Source: Lysinibacillus fusiformis
GTDB lineage: Bacteria; Bacillota; Bacilli; Bacillales_A; Planococcaceae
Reading direction: 5' to 3'
Assembly (NCBI RefSeq): GCF_016925635.1
Contig: NZ_CP070490.1
Coordinates: forward strand, 1,178,001-1,242,000
DNA: 64,000 nucleotides
This document shows, piece by piece, positions 37,012-49,906 of this stretch. The notes below the pieces were generated by a model. It worked only from the letters and a program-made list of their open reading frames with translations, had not been told where the DNA came from and made no database searches. Positions within the stretch are counted from its first letter, which is position 1. Each line of letters starts with the position of its first letter. Made by a program: the position numbers and the translations under genes.

Positions 37012-37352
37012 TGACAGAACGTATTATGAGCCATCCTATTTTGGGAGATTTGCCACACAAGGAAAAAGTATCTTTTACTTTTGATGATCAATTATATGAA
37101 GCATATAAAGGCGAATCTTTAGCAGCTGCCTTACTTGCCCAAGGTATCCGCACATTGCGCGTACACGAAGAAACTAGTCACCCTCGTGGTATCTACTGTA
37201 ATATTGGTCATTGCTTTGAATGTCGTGTCAATATCAACGGCTTAGATGGGGAGCGTGCATGTATTACGCCCGTCGCTGAAGGTATGGTTGTAAAGAGTGG
37301 CAAAGTACTTCCAACAACGGTACGTGATTGGAGGAAACATCATGGAAAATAA
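37011..37352 (+). CDS. Plant-type [2Fe-2S] ferredoxin-like subunit
   Basis: A 113-residue protein with a Fer2-type cluster motif GIYCNIGHCFECRV and a fourth cysteine in ERACITP (C63, C68, C71, C84). It resembles the N-terminal part of sarcosine oxidase alpha and the small subunit of opine and D-hydroxyproline dehydrogenases. The next gene overlaps its end by 11 bases. Confidence 0.88.
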   Translation: MTERIMSHPILGDLPHKEKVSFTFDDQLYEAYKGESLAAALLAQGIRTLRVHEETSHPRGIYCNIGHCFECRVNINGLDGERACITPVAEGMVVKSGKVLPTTVRDWRKHHGK

Positions 37353-38559
37353 AGTGATAATCATCGGTGCCGGCCCTGCTGGTCTTTCTGCCGCTATCAC
37401 CTTAGCTGAAAAAAATATCGGCGTTGTCGTTATTGATGAGTACTTATATGCAGGCGGACGTTTACTTGGGCAACTTTACGAGGAAACACCAAATAAATGG
37501 TGGAATGGCATAGCAGAATCTGAACGTTTGTTAGCTCGTGCTAAAGAATTGAATGTCGAGTTTTCACTACAAACATCAGTGTCTGATTTAGAAAAAATGG
37601 ATCAAGATTGGGTAGTCCATACGAATAAAGGTGTTTTCCATACAAAACAGTTGCTGTTAGCTACAGGAGCCGCCGAATCACCGTTCCCTATTCCAGGATG
37701 GACGTTGCCTGGTGTAATGTCTGTAGGGGCTGCGCAAGTCATGACAAATGTGCATCGAGTAAAGCCTGGCGAGCGCGGCATAATTATTGGTGTGAATGTG
37801 CTTTCTTCTGCAATTGCTATGGAGTTACAAATCGCCGACGTGCAAGTTGCAGCTATCACATTACCTGCAGCTAATTTATTAACAATTGATAGTAGTGACC
37901 CATTAGATGTAATGAATTCTTTATTACATGTTTCTCATATGGCCCCTTCCCTACTTATAAAGATTGGTAGTAAGTTTATGAAAAATGAATTCCTAAAGAA
38001 ATTAGGGATTACGTTCTATCCGAAAGATGGGGTGAAAATGTGGGGAATTCCGATTATGTTGCGAAAAGCTGTTATTGAAATCGTTGGTAAAGAGCAAGTA
38101 GAAGGTGTCGTCCTAGCAACAGTAAATGTTGATGGTTCTATCGTTCCAGGCAGTGAGAAACGCATTGATGTGGATTTTGTTTGTATCGCCGGAGGATTAT
38201 ATCCATTAGCAGAATTGGCCTCTTTAGCAGGTTGTCCATTCCATTATATTGAACAATTAGGTGGATTCGTCCCACTACATAATGAACAAATGGAGACAAA
38301 CTTAGCGGGCTTACATGTTGCGGGCAATATTACAGGAATTGAAGGAGCAAAAGTAGCATTAGCACAAGGAAAAGTTGCTGCCCTATCGATTGCATCTAAG
38401 TTAGGTGCTAGCGTTACGCAACTAGACATTCAACAAGCTATTAAAAATGTAGAAACAACAAGGGCCCATGCCCATATTCAATTCCATCCGGAAGTTTTAG
38501 TAGGTCGTCAAAAAATGAAGAAAATTTGGGCACAGTCTTTGTCACATACGATGAGTTAA
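37342..38559 (+). CDS. NAD(P)/FAD-dependent oxidoreductase, probable D-hydroxyproline dehydrogenase subunit
   Basis: A 405-residue flavoprotein of the pyridine nucleotide-disulphide oxidoreductase group, with the FAD motif VIIIGAGPAGLSAAITLAEK at the N-terminus and LLLATGAAESPFPIPGW typical of opine/sarcosine oxidase A subunits. ATG at 37342 has GGAGG seven bases upstream and overlaps the ferredoxin gene. With the two iron-sulphur proteins and the FAD subunit at 33546-34727 it makes a heteromeric dehydrogenase for cis-4-hydroxy-D-proline. The operon grouping is inferred from family knowledge. Confidence 0.87.
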   Translation: MENKVIIIGAGPAGLSAAITLAEKNIGVVVIDEYLYAGGRLLGQLYEETPNKWWNGIAESERLLARAKELNVEFSLQTSVSDLEKMDQDWVVHTNKGVFHTKQLLLATGAAESPFPIPGWTLPGVMSVGAAQVMTNVHRVKPGERGIIIGVNVLSSAIAMELQIADVQVAAITLPAANLLTIDSSDPLDVMNSLLHVSHMAPSLLIKIGSKFMKNEFLKKLGITFYPKDGVKMWGIPIMLRKAVIEIVGKEQVEGVVLATVNVDGSIVPGSEKRIDVDFVCIAGGLYPLAELASLAGCPFHYIEQLGGFVPLHNEQMETNLAGLHVAGNITGIEGAKVALAQGKVAALSIASKLGASVTQLDIQQAIKNVETTRAHAHIQFHPEVLVGRQKMKKIWAQSLSHTMS

Positions 38560-38623
38560 CATTGTCAGAATTTTAGACAAAAATGATAAAAGTGTATAAA
38601 GTTTTTAAATAAAACATTTCTAT

Positions 38624-38661
38624 AAAAAATCTTTCTCCCACTATTGAGAGAAAGATTTTTT
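38624..38661 (+). terminator. Terminator of the dehydrogenase operon
   Basis: AAAAAATCTTTCTC and GAGAAAGATTTTTT form a perfect 14-bp stem with a ten-base loop, 64 bases after the stop. Confidence 0.9.
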
Positions 38662-38721
38662 ATTTTATTTAAGCCTTATTCCATTAGCTTCATTATCGAA
38701 AAAAGCATGCTGCTCAATTAT

Positions 38722-38737
38722 TGGCACAAATAATGCA
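38722..38737 (+). promoter_or_regulatory. Sigma-54 promoter of the symporter gene
   Basis: TGGCACAAATAATGCA has the GG and GC at correct spacing and a full TGGCAC; the -12 box is ATGC instead of TTGC. It lies 118 bases before the ATG. Confidence 0.7.
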
Positions 38738-38854
38738 TTATCCATTAGTAAGGAGTAAAAGTTGAAAGGAGGTTTTCTATAGAACGATAGAGCGATAAAC
38801 AGTTCTTTAAGGAATGGTGTGGGCTGTGAAATGATTATTTAAGGGGGAGAATAA

Positions 38855-40309
38855 ATGGAAGCCATCGTGAATACTTTAGTTGATTATATTTGGGGAAATG
38901 CACTCGTTTATTTAGCATTAGGTGTAGGCTTATACTTCACTGTTATTACAAAAGCTGTTCAATTTCGTTATATTCCTGAGATGATTCGATTATTGCGTCA
39001 ACGAGGCGAAACGAACGAGGGCATCTCATCTTTTCAAGCTTTTTGTATGGCGTTGTCTGGGCGTGTTGGGGTCGGTAATATCGCTGGGGTAGCAACTGCT
39101 ATTGCTGCTGGAGGACCCGGTGCAGTATTTTGGATGGGTGTTATGGCATTCCTAGGTGGAGCAAGTGCATTCATCGAATCAACATTAGCACAAGTATATA
39201 AGGAAAGAGCAGATAATCAATATCGTGGTGGATCGCCTTATTATATTGAAAAGGGATTAAAATTAAAAGGATTTGCTGTCTTTGTAGCAATCGTAATTTG
39301 TATTTCGTATGGAATTTTAGTACCAGGAATACAAGCAAATACAATAGCAGCTTCATTTAATACAGCATTTCATTTACCACCATTTATAACAGGTATCATT
39401 ATTGTTGTACTTTTAGCATTAATTATTTTTGGTGGCATTAAGCGGATTGCACGAGTAGCAGATAAAGTTGTCCCTATCATGGCGGTTGCTTACGTTCTAT
39501 TAACCATCATTATTTTAGGAGCTAATCTAAGTGAAATTCCTGGAATGCTTAAATTAATCGTTACAAGCGCTTTTGGTACAAATGAAATATTCGGAGGTAT
39601 TGTTGGTGCGGCCATTGCCTGGGGTGTAAGACGTTCAGTGTTTTCAAATGTAGCTGGTGCAGGCGAAGCAACATTCAGTTCAGCTGCCGCTGAAGTATCC
39701 CATCCAGCAAAACAAGGTTTAGTCCAAGCCTTCTCAATTTATATTGATACGATTATCGTCTGCACAGCTACGGCTCTAATGATTTTAATTACAGGTATGT
39801 ATAATGTAACACCTCCAGGAGCAACAGCACCGCTAGTAGAAAACGTTCCAGGCATTGTTGCAGGTACTGCTTATACGCAAGCCGCTGTATCTACTGTATT
39901 TCATAATCTTGGAAGTAGTTTTGTTGCCATTGCTATTTTCCTTTTCGCCTTTACAACTTTAATGGCATATTATTATATAGCAGAAACGACAATTGTATAT
40001 CTAGATAAGAAATTGCAATATCCTATATTAAAATTCGTTTTAAAAGTAATTTTTTTAATAGTCGTTTATATCGGAAGCGTTCAATCTGTGAGCCTTATGT
40101 GGGGGTTAGGAGATATTGGATTTGGCAGTATGAGCTATTTAAACTTTATTGTGATCGTTTTATTATCTAGACCTGCTATCAAAGTATTGCGTGATTATGA
40201 TCGTCAAAAGAAGGCAGGACTTGATCCAATTTTTGATCCACGTAAAGTAGGCATTGAAAACGCCGATTTTTGGATAACATACAGTGATAAATACAAAAAG
40301 AAGAATTAA
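38855..40309 (+). CDS. Sodium:alanine/glycine symporter family (AGCS) transporter
   Basis: A 484-residue membrane transporter with about ten hydrophobic segments. Family signatures are SGRVGVGNIAGVATAIAAGG, GGSPYYIEKGL and AWGVRRSVFSNVAGAGEAT. AGCS members carry alanine, glycine or related small amino acids with sodium. A sigma-54-like promoter and position beside the hydroxyproline genes suggest it may import hydroxyproline or proline; the substrate is not readable. AAGGGGGAG precedes the ATG. Confidence 0.92.
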   Translation: MEAIVNTLVDYIWGNALVYLALGVGLYFTVITKAVQFRYIPEMIRLLRQRGETNEGISSFQAFCMALSGRVGVGNIAGVATAIAAGGPGAVFWMGVMAFLGGASAFIESTLAQVYKERADNQYRGGSPYYIEKGLKLKGFAVFVAIVICISYGILVPGIQANTIAASFNTAFHLPPFITGIIIVVLLALIIFGGIKRIARVADKVVPIMAVAYVLLTIIILGANLSEIPGMLKLIVTSAFGTNEIFGGIVGAAIAWGVRRSVFSNVAGAGEATFSSAAAEVSHPAKQGLVQAFSIYIDTIIVCTATALMILITGMYNVTPPGATAPLVENVPGIVAGTAYTQAAVSTVFHNLGSSFVAIAIFLFAFTTLMAYYYIAETTIVYLDKKLQYPILKFVLKVIFLIVVYIGSVQSVSLMWGLGDIGFGSMSYLNFIVIVLLSRPAIKVLRDYDRQKKAGLDPIFDPRKVGIENADFWITYSDKYKKKN

Positions 40310-40320
40310 GTGTTAAATAA

Positions 40321-40351
40321 AAAAACAGTCAGCACTCAGCTGACTGTTTTT
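40321..40351. terminator. Bidirectional terminator between the symporter gene and the rRNA operon
   Basis: AAAAACAGTCAGC and GCTGACTGTTTTT form a perfect 13-bp stem around ACTCA. The A-rich and T-rich ends serve both the symporter gene and the oppositely oriented 5S gene. Confidence 0.9.
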
Positions 40352-40353
40352 GT

Positions 40354-40469
40354 TGCCTAGCGACGTCCTACTCTCACAGGGGGAAGCCCCCAACTACCAT
40401 CGGCGCTAAAGAGCTTAACTTCCGTGTTCGGTATGGGAACGGGTGTGACCTCTTTGCCATCATCACTAG
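40354..40469 (-). rRNA. rrf: 5S ribosomal RNA
   Basis: About 116 bases with the universal GAGGTCACACCCGTTCCCAT and CCGAACACGGAAGTTAAGCT segments; ends pair as CTAGTGATG with CGTCGCTAG. Ends are estimated from pairing. Confidence 0.95.
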
Positions 40470-40537
40470 ACTATGTTCGACCTCCAATACACGGCGTATT
40501 ACTGTGTCTTGAAGCTCTCTTTTTGTTGAAAGAATTG

Positions 40538-40566
40538 TTCTTTCAAAACTGGATAAACGTGCATTG
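40538..40566 (-). other. 23S rRNA processing stem, 3' arm
   Basis: This stretch is complementary, with few mismatches, to 43561-43589 on the other side of the 23S gene. The two would pair to bring the 23S ends together for RNase III-type cleavage. Confidence 0.7.
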
Positions 40567-40582
40567 AATGTTTCAAACGTTT

Positions 40583-43509
<2,927 letters not shown>

Positions 43510-43560
43510 AAGTTATTAAGCCTATAAAAAAACTTAAAAAAAATGTGTTTGTTACAATTT

Positions 43561-43589
43561 CAATGTCGTTTTATCCAGTTTTCAAAGAA
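43561..43589 (-). other. 23S rRNA processing stem, 5' arm (in the 16S-23S spacer)
   Basis: Complementary to 40538-40566. The spacer (43510-43687, about 178 bases) holds no tRNA gene. Confidence 0.7.
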
Positions 43590-43620
43590 CAAGTTTTGAA
43601 GTGTTTCATTCAGAAGAATG

Positions 43621-43650
43621 AACCTTCAAAACTGAACGCAAAACGTAATC
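43621..43650 (-). other. 16S rRNA processing stem, 3' arm
   Basis: This stretch is complementary to the 16S leader at 45340-45371, with a two-base bulge and one mismatch. It would form the 16S processing stalk. Confidence 0.7.
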
Positions 43651-43682
43651 TTACAAACCCAAGGTTTGTATTCCGAAATAAT

Positions 43683-45240
<1,558 letters not shown>

Positions 45241-45339
45241 AGAAATTTGATTAGCTCAAATTGTTTTGCTGGCATCAATTTTGATGTCCAAAATTTTTGT
45301 TTCTTTCACTCGCCGAAGCTAGTTACTTAAAACTTTATT

Positions 45340-45371
45340 GATTACGTTTTGCTTGTTCAGTTTTCAAGGTT
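45340..45371 (-). other. 16S rRNA processing stem, 5' arm
   Basis: Leader sequence complementary to 43621-43650. Confidence 0.7.
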
Positions 45372-45401
45372 CATGCCGTTGTCCGTTCAGACAACTACTT
45401 T

Positions 45402-45431
45402 AGTCTATCATACCAACCAATCGGTTGTCAA
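45402..45431 (-). promoter_or_regulatory. rRNA promoter between tRNA-Gly and 16S
   Basis: Minus-strand TTGACA (45426-45431) and TAGACT (45402-45407) with 18 bases between. A perfect -35 box directly upstream of the 16S leader suggests that rRNA can be made apart from the tRNAs. Confidence 0.6.
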
Positions 45432-45440
45432 CACTTTTTT

Positions 45441-45514
45441 TGGAGCGGGTGATGAGAATCGAACTCACGACATCAGCTTGGAAGGCTGAGGTTTTACCAT
45501 TAAACTACACCCGC
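45441..45514 (-). tRNA. tRNA-Gly (TCC)
   Basis: 74-base cloverleaf with acceptor GCGGGTG/CACCCGC, anticodon loop CTTCCAA (TCC) and encoded CCA. Nearest tRNA to the 16S gene. Confidence 0.96.
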
Positions 45515-45531
45515 ATATATTTTTTTAAAAA

Positions 45532-45608
<77 letters not shown>

Positions 45609-45626
45609 TTATGAAATTAATTGACT

Positions 45627-45712
<86 letters not shown>

Positions 45713-45732
45713 ATTCGATTAGTAACTTTCTC

Positions 45733-45760
45733 ATTATACTATGATAATTCGAAAAGTCAA
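45733..45760 (-). promoter_or_regulatory. Internal promoter in the tRNA cluster
   Basis: Minus-strand TTGACT (45755-45760), 16 bases, TATAAT (45733-45738), between tRNA-Lys and tRNA-Leu. It would drive the last three tRNAs. Confidence 0.7.
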
Positions 45761-45778
45761 CTCTTTTTCTTAAAGAGA

Positions 45779-45851
45779 TGAGCCATGAAGGACTCGAACC
45801 TTCGACCCTCTGATTAAAAGTCAGATGCTCTACCAACTGAGCTAATGGCTC
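45779..45851 (-). tRNA. tRNA-Lys (TTT)
   Basis: 73 bases without CCA, acceptor GAGCCAT/ATGGCTC, anticodon loop CTTTTAA (TTT). CCA is not encoded, unlike most of its neighbours. Confidence 0.96.
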
Positions 45852-45866
45852 GGATTAAGAAATGAA

Positions 45867-45941
45867 TGGCTGGGGTACTAGGATTCGAACCTAGGCATGA
45901 CGGAATCAAAATCCGTTGCCTTACCGCTTGGCTATACCCCA
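45867..45941 (-). tRNA. tRNA-Gln (TTG)
   Basis: 75-base cloverleaf, acceptor TGGGGTA/TACCCCA, anticodon loop TTTTGAT (TTG), encoded CCA. Confidence 0.96.
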
Positions 45942-45946
45942 ATAAG

Positions 45947-46022
45947 TGGCGGTCCCGACCGGGATCGAACCGGCGATCTCCTGCGTGACAGGCAGGCATG
46001 TTAACCGCTACACCACGGGACC
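45947..46022 (-). tRNA. tRNA-Asp (GTC), cluster copy
   Basis: 76 bases, identical to the solitary copy at 18398-18473, anticodon GTC, encoded CCA. Confidence 0.97.
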
Positions 46023-46053
46023 AAAATGTTATTTACATTAAATTATGAAAAAA

Positions 46054-46125
46054 TGACCCCTACGGGATTCGAACCCGTGTTACCGCCGTGAAAGGGCGGT
46101 GTCTTAACCACTTGACCAAGGGGCC
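46054..46125 (-). tRNA. tRNA-Glu (TTC)
   Basis: 72 bases without CCA, acceptor GGCCCCT/AGGGGTC, anticodon loop CTTTCAC (TTC). Confidence 0.96.
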
Positions 46126-46126
46126 A

Positions 46127-46203
46127 TGGCTCCGAAGGCAGGACTCGAACCTGCGACAACCTGATTAACAGTCAGGTGCTACTACCAACTGAGCTACTTC
46201 GGA
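46127..46203 (-). tRNA. tRNA-Asn (GTT)
   Basis: 77-base cloverleaf, acceptor TCCGAAG/CTTCGGA, anticodon loop CTGTTAA (GTT), encoded CCA. First gene of the tRNA-rRNA unit. Confidence 0.96.
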
Positions 46204-46247
46204 ATAATTTATGGTATGTTGTCGCCGTTATCTTGTCGACTTTTACT

Positions 46248-46276
46248 ATTATAGGGACAACTCAATAAAACGTCAA
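46248..46276 (-). promoter_or_regulatory. Promoter of the tRNA-rRNA unit
   Basis: Minus-strand TTGACG (46271-46276), 17 bases, TATAAT (46248-46253): a near-consensus sigma-A promoter 45 bases before tRNA-Asn. Confidence 0.85.
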
Positions 46277-46294
46277 CTATTTTTTAAAGTTTTT

Positions 46295-46756
46295 TTATTC
46301 CACTAATTTTAATTTCCCCAAACACTTACTACAGCAATACTTTTCAACATTCATTTTAATTTTCCGTACATATAATTGGTGGCAATTGACACAAGTATAT
46401 GTATAGCGTCGTCGGTGTTTTTCAACTGTAGTTTTAGGGGATTGTAAAACTGAGCAAAATCGGGGGGCATCTACTTTCCTTAACAATTCTCGAAAATCTT
46501 TATCTCGATGCTGATACCCTTTACCTTCAATATGTAGATGATAATGGCATAATTCGTGGAGAACAATACCATGAATCTCTTCCAAACCGTATAATTCATA
46601 GGCTTTAGGATTAACCTCAATATTATGAGATTGTAAAAGATATCGTCCTCCTGTTGAGCGTAATCTTGCATTAAAGTAGGCTTGATGCAGAAAAGGTTTC
46701 TGAAAGCTTTCCAAAGATAAGCGACGAACAAGCTCTTGTAATTCTAGATTGTCCAA
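46295..46756 (-). CDS. SprT-family zinc metalloprotease-like protein (YdcK-like)
   Basis: A 153-residue SprT-like protein. The zinc-binding HExxH is in VLHELCHYHL and a C-terminal zinc ribbon has CVNCHQLY and CCSKC. The TTG at 46754-46756 is chosen: GAGGTG lies six bases upstream and the product then begins MDNLELQELVRRLS, as in B. subtilis YdcK. The gene follows tex, as ydcK follows ydcI in B. subtilis. Function in Bacillus is not established; eukaryotic Spartan relatives act on DNA-protein crosslinks. Confidence 0.9.
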   Translation of the reverse strand: MDNLELQELVRRLSLESFQKPFLHQAYFNARLRSTGGRYLLQSHNIEVNPKAYELYGLEEIHGIVLHELCHYHLHIEGKGYQHRDKDFRELLRKVDAPRFCSVLQSPKTTVEKHRRRYTYTCVNCHQLYVRKIKMNVEKYCCSKCLGKLKLVE

Positions 46757-46781
46757 AGTAATCACCTCTAACAACAAGAAT

Positions 46782-46810
46782 ACCACACTGCGTAGTATAG
46801 ACAGTGTGGT
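46782..46810 (-). terminator. tex terminator, weak
   Basis: ACCACACTG (46782-46790) pairs with CAGTGTGGT (46802-46810), 9 bp, right after the tex stop; the U-run on the minus strand is poor. Confidence 0.5.
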
Positions 46811-46823
46811 AAAAATTTATTAC

Positions 46824-48995
46824 TCAATCTAATGTTTGATTTTTAGGTGGAAGCATCGTTAAAGAGATACGTCCTTTCGTTACATCTATTTGCTCTACCC
46901 AGACGGTTACAATATCCCCAAGCGCCACAACTTCTAATGGATGTTTAATACGTTTATTTTGTAGTTTAGAAATATGCACAAGTCCATCTTGCTTCACGCC
47001 AATATCAACAAATGCACCGAAATCGACTACATTTCTTACTGTGCCCTGCAATTCCATACCTACTTTTAAATCTTCCATTTTTAATACATCCGTTTTAAGC
47101 AATGGTTGTGGGAAAGCATCACGTGGGTCACGATTTGGTTTCATTAAAGTATCCACGATATCTTGAATTGTCACAACTCCTACCCCAAGCACATCACTTA
47201 ACTTTTGGATATTTAGGGCTGCAATAGCTTCCTCTGCACTCTGAGTCCCTAACTCTTTCTTATCTATCTGTGCCTCTGCTAATATTTGCTCAGCAAGGCT
47301 ATAGCTCTCAGGATGAATACCTGTAGCATCAAACGGATTTTTTGCTTCAGGGACACGCAAGAAACCAATAGCTTGTTCATACGTTTTAGCACCTAACCTT
47401 GGAATCTTCTTTAATTGCGCACGCGTAGTAAATTGACCATTTTCCTCTCGCATCTTCACGATATTCTCTGCGACAGTTTTTGATAAACCAGAAACGTATT
47501 GTAAGAGTGATGAAGAAGCAGTGTTTACGTCAACACCAACTTGGTTAACAGCCGTTTCTACTATAAAAGTTAGCGATTCATTTAACTTTTTTTGAGAAAC
47601 ATCATGCTGATATTGACCTACTCCCACCGCTTTTGGTTCAATTTTCACTAACTCTGATAAAGGATCCTGTAAGCGACGTGCAATGGAGACAGCACTACGT
47701 TGCTCAACCTGTAAATCAGGAAATTCTGCACGTGCAATATCAGACGCTGAATAAACAGACGCCCCCGCTTCGTTGACAATCACGTAAGCTGTGTCAGTAG
47801 TAAGCTCGTTTAATACATCCGCGATAAATTGTTCTGTCTCACGGGATGCTGTACCATTCCCAATAGCAATTATACTTATTGGATACTTTGCCAAAATTCC
47901 TTTCACAGTAGCTTTCGATTTGGCCACATCTGGTTTAGGTGGATGTGGGTAAATAGCTGTAACCTCAAGCATTTTTCCCGTTTCATCTACAACCGCTAGC
48001 TTACAACCTGTACGGTAAGCTGGGTCAACCCCCAATACATATTTACCTTTCATAGGTGGCTGTAGTAATAGGTTACGTAAATTTTCAGAGAAAATATGAA
48101 TAGCCTGTGTCTCCGCTTTTTCTGTAAGCTCGTTTCGTAATTCCCTTTCAATTGAAGGCTGAATCAAACGCTTGTATGAATCCTCGATTGCTAGTTTAAC
48201 TTCTGCAATAGCAGGGGATGAACCAGTTGCAGGTATCCATTCTTTCCACATAATCATTAATACTCGGTCCACTGGAACATGAATCGACACCTTTAAAATT
48301 TCTTCTTTTTCCCCTCGATTTATCGCTAAAATACGATGCGGCACAATGCGACTAACAGGCTCTTCATATTCGTAATACATTTCAAAAACATTTTTTTCAT
48401 CGATTTCTGTATTTTTCACAGACGTTACAAGGATGCCATCCTTCCATGAATAAGCACGAATTTTTTCACGGATAGAGGCATCGTCAGCAAAACGTTCTGC
48501 TAAAATATCTCGAGCTCCCATTAGCGCTTCTTCCGTATTAGCAACCTGTTCATTGTCCACAAAACCAATTGCTAATTGCTCTAATGAATCTTTACTAAAT
48601 GCTAATAGAAGATCTGCAAGAGGTTCTAATCCTTTCTCTTTTGCAATCGTCGCCTTTGTACGTCTTTTTTGCTTATAAGGTCTATATAAATCCTCAACAC
48701 GTTGCAAGATTGTTGCAGAAAGAATAGCCTGCTCTAATTCTGGTGTAAGCTTTTCTTGCTCTTGGATTAACCGTATAACTTCTTCTTTTCGTTGTTCAAG
48801 TTGCTGTATGTAGTGATAACGATCTTCTACAGCTTTAATTTGTACCTCATCGAGTGATCCTGTAACCTCTTTTCGATAGCGCGCAATAAATGGTACCGTA
48901 TTTCCCTCTTCTAATAATTTGATAACAGCATCTACTTGCCCTGGTTTGACTGCTACGTCTTTTGCAATGAGCTGTAACATTTGCTTTTGCTCCAC
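46824..48995 (-). CDS. tex: Tex-family transcription accessory / RNA-binding protein
   Basis: A 723-residue Tex protein with N-terminal helix bundle (NTVPFIARYRKEVTGSLDE), YqgF-type RNase H-like fold (GVDPAYRTGCKLAVVD), helix-hairpin-helix (AENIVKMREENGQF) and a C-terminal S1 RNA-binding domain (LQGTVRNVVDFGAFVDIGV). It binds nucleic acids and affects transcription; its exact role in Bacillus is unclear. It lies downstream of sigB, as ydcI does in B. subtilis. Confidence 0.96.
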   Translation of the reverse strand: MEQKQMLQLIAKDVAVKPGQVDAVIKLLEEGNTVPFIARYRKEVTGSLDEVQIKAVEDRYHYIQQLEQRKEEVIRLIQEQEKLTPELEQAILSATILQRVEDLYRPYKQKRRTKATIAKEKGLEPLADLLLAFSKDSLEQLAIGFVDNEQVANTEEALMGARDILAERFADDASIREKIRAYSWKDGILVTSVKNTEIDEKNVFEMYYEYEEPVSRIVPHRILAINRGEKEEILKVSIHVPVDRVLMIMWKEWIPATGSSPAIAEVKLAIEDSYKRLIQPSIERELRNELTEKAETQAIHIFSENLRNLLLQPPMKGKYVLGVDPAYRTGCKLAVVDETGKMLEVTAIYPHPPKPDVAKSKATVKGILAKYPISIIAIGNGTASRETEQFIADVLNELTTDTAYVIVNEAGASVYSASDIARAEFPDLQVEQRSAVSIARRLQDPLSELVKIEPKAVGVGQYQHDVSQKKLNESLTFIVETAVNQVGVDVNTASSSLLQYVSGLSKTVAENIVKMREENGQFTTRAQLKKIPRLGAKTYEQAIGFLRVPEAKNPFDATGIHPESYSLAEQILAEAQIDKKELGTQSAEEAIAALNIQKLSDVLGVGVVTIQDIVDTLMKPNRDPRDAFPQPLLKTDVLKMEDLKVGMELQGTVRNVVDFGAFVDIGVKQDGLVHISKLQNKRIKHPLEVVALGDIVTVWVEQIDVTKGRISLTMLPPKNQTLD

Positions 48996-49053
48996 ATCAT
49001 CACTACCTTTTTCTTTTCATTTTACCATTACACTTTACTAAAAATGCAAAAAA

Positions 49054-49085
49054 ATAGTCTACTCAGACGAATATGAGTAGACTAT
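49054..49085 (-). terminator. sigB operon terminator
   Basis: ATAGTCTACTCA and TGAGTAGACTAT form a perfect 12-bp stem and on the minus strand end in a run of seven T. Confidence 0.92.
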
Positions 49086-49120
49086 GTTCATTCATTTTAA
49101 AGGTAAACACCCACGAAAGT

Positions 49121-49906
49121 TTAGAGCGAAACACTGCCACTTGCTAGAATAGCCTCTTGTAATTTCTTTATTGCTTTCCTTTGTATCCTAGATACATGCA
49201 TTTGAGAAATCCCTAATCGTTCTCCAGCTTCTTTTTGACTAAGTTGCTCTAGATATGTAAGCTGAATAATTTGTTTTTCCCTCTCATTCAACACGACCAA
49301 TGCATCTGAAACAATCATTCGTTTATTGGTTATTTCATAGCCATCGTCTTCTCTGCCCAAAATATCGAATAACGTGACTGTACTACCATCTGAGTCTGAC
49401 TCTATCGAATGGTCCATAGAAAGCGCTTGATAACTACGGCTCATTTCCATAGCTTCTAGTACCTCTTCCTCTGCTACTTCTAATCGTTCAGCAATATCTT
49501 TAATGGATGGAGAACGCTGCAATTCAATTGTCAGCGCCTCCACCGTTGATTTAATTCTCGGCCCAAGTTCCTTTATTCGTCTAGGCACATGAACATCCCA
49601 TGTTTTATCACGTAAAAAACGTTTGATTTCCCCAACAATTGTTGGCACGGCAAATGCTTCAAAACTACGACCAACATTCGGATCAAAACGTCTTATTGCA
49701 CCTAACAATCCCAGCATCCCTACTTGAACAATATCATCATAATAAGATTTACCATTCGAATATTTACGAGCTATAGATTCAACTAGATATCGATAATGAA
49801 TCACTAAATTGGTTTGTGCTTCATCATCCTCCGTTGACTGGTACAATTCAATCCACTTTAGTACATCTTCTTTGGATGAAGATTTATGTAGTGATTCTTT
49901 CGACAT
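49121..49906 (-). CDS. sigB: RNA polymerase sigma factor SigB (general stress)
   Basis: A 261-residue sigma-70 family factor of the SigB/SigF group. Region 2 is YRYLVESIARKYS and YDDIVQVGMLGLLGAIRRFD, region 3 contains VHVPRRIKELG, and region 4 ends with LEQLSQKEAGERLGISQMHVSRIQRKA. The ATG at 49906 follows GGTGGAG and overlaps rsbW by 23 bases. It directs the general stress regulon and is held inactive by RsbW. No rsbX follows it; the next gene is tex. Confidence 0.96.
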   Translation of the reverse strand: MSKESLHKSSSKEDVLKWIELYQSTEDDEAQTNLVIHYRYLVESIARKYSNGKSYYDDIVQVGMLGLLGAIRRFDPNVGRSFEAFAVPTIVGEIKRFLRDKTWDVHVPRRIKELGPRIKSTVEALTIELQRSPSIKDIAERLEVAEEEVLEAMEMSRSYQALSMDHSIESDSDGSTVTLFDILGREDDGYEITNKRMIVSDALVVLNEREKQIIQLTYLEQLSQKEAGERLGISQMHVSRIQRKAIKKLQEAILASGSVSL

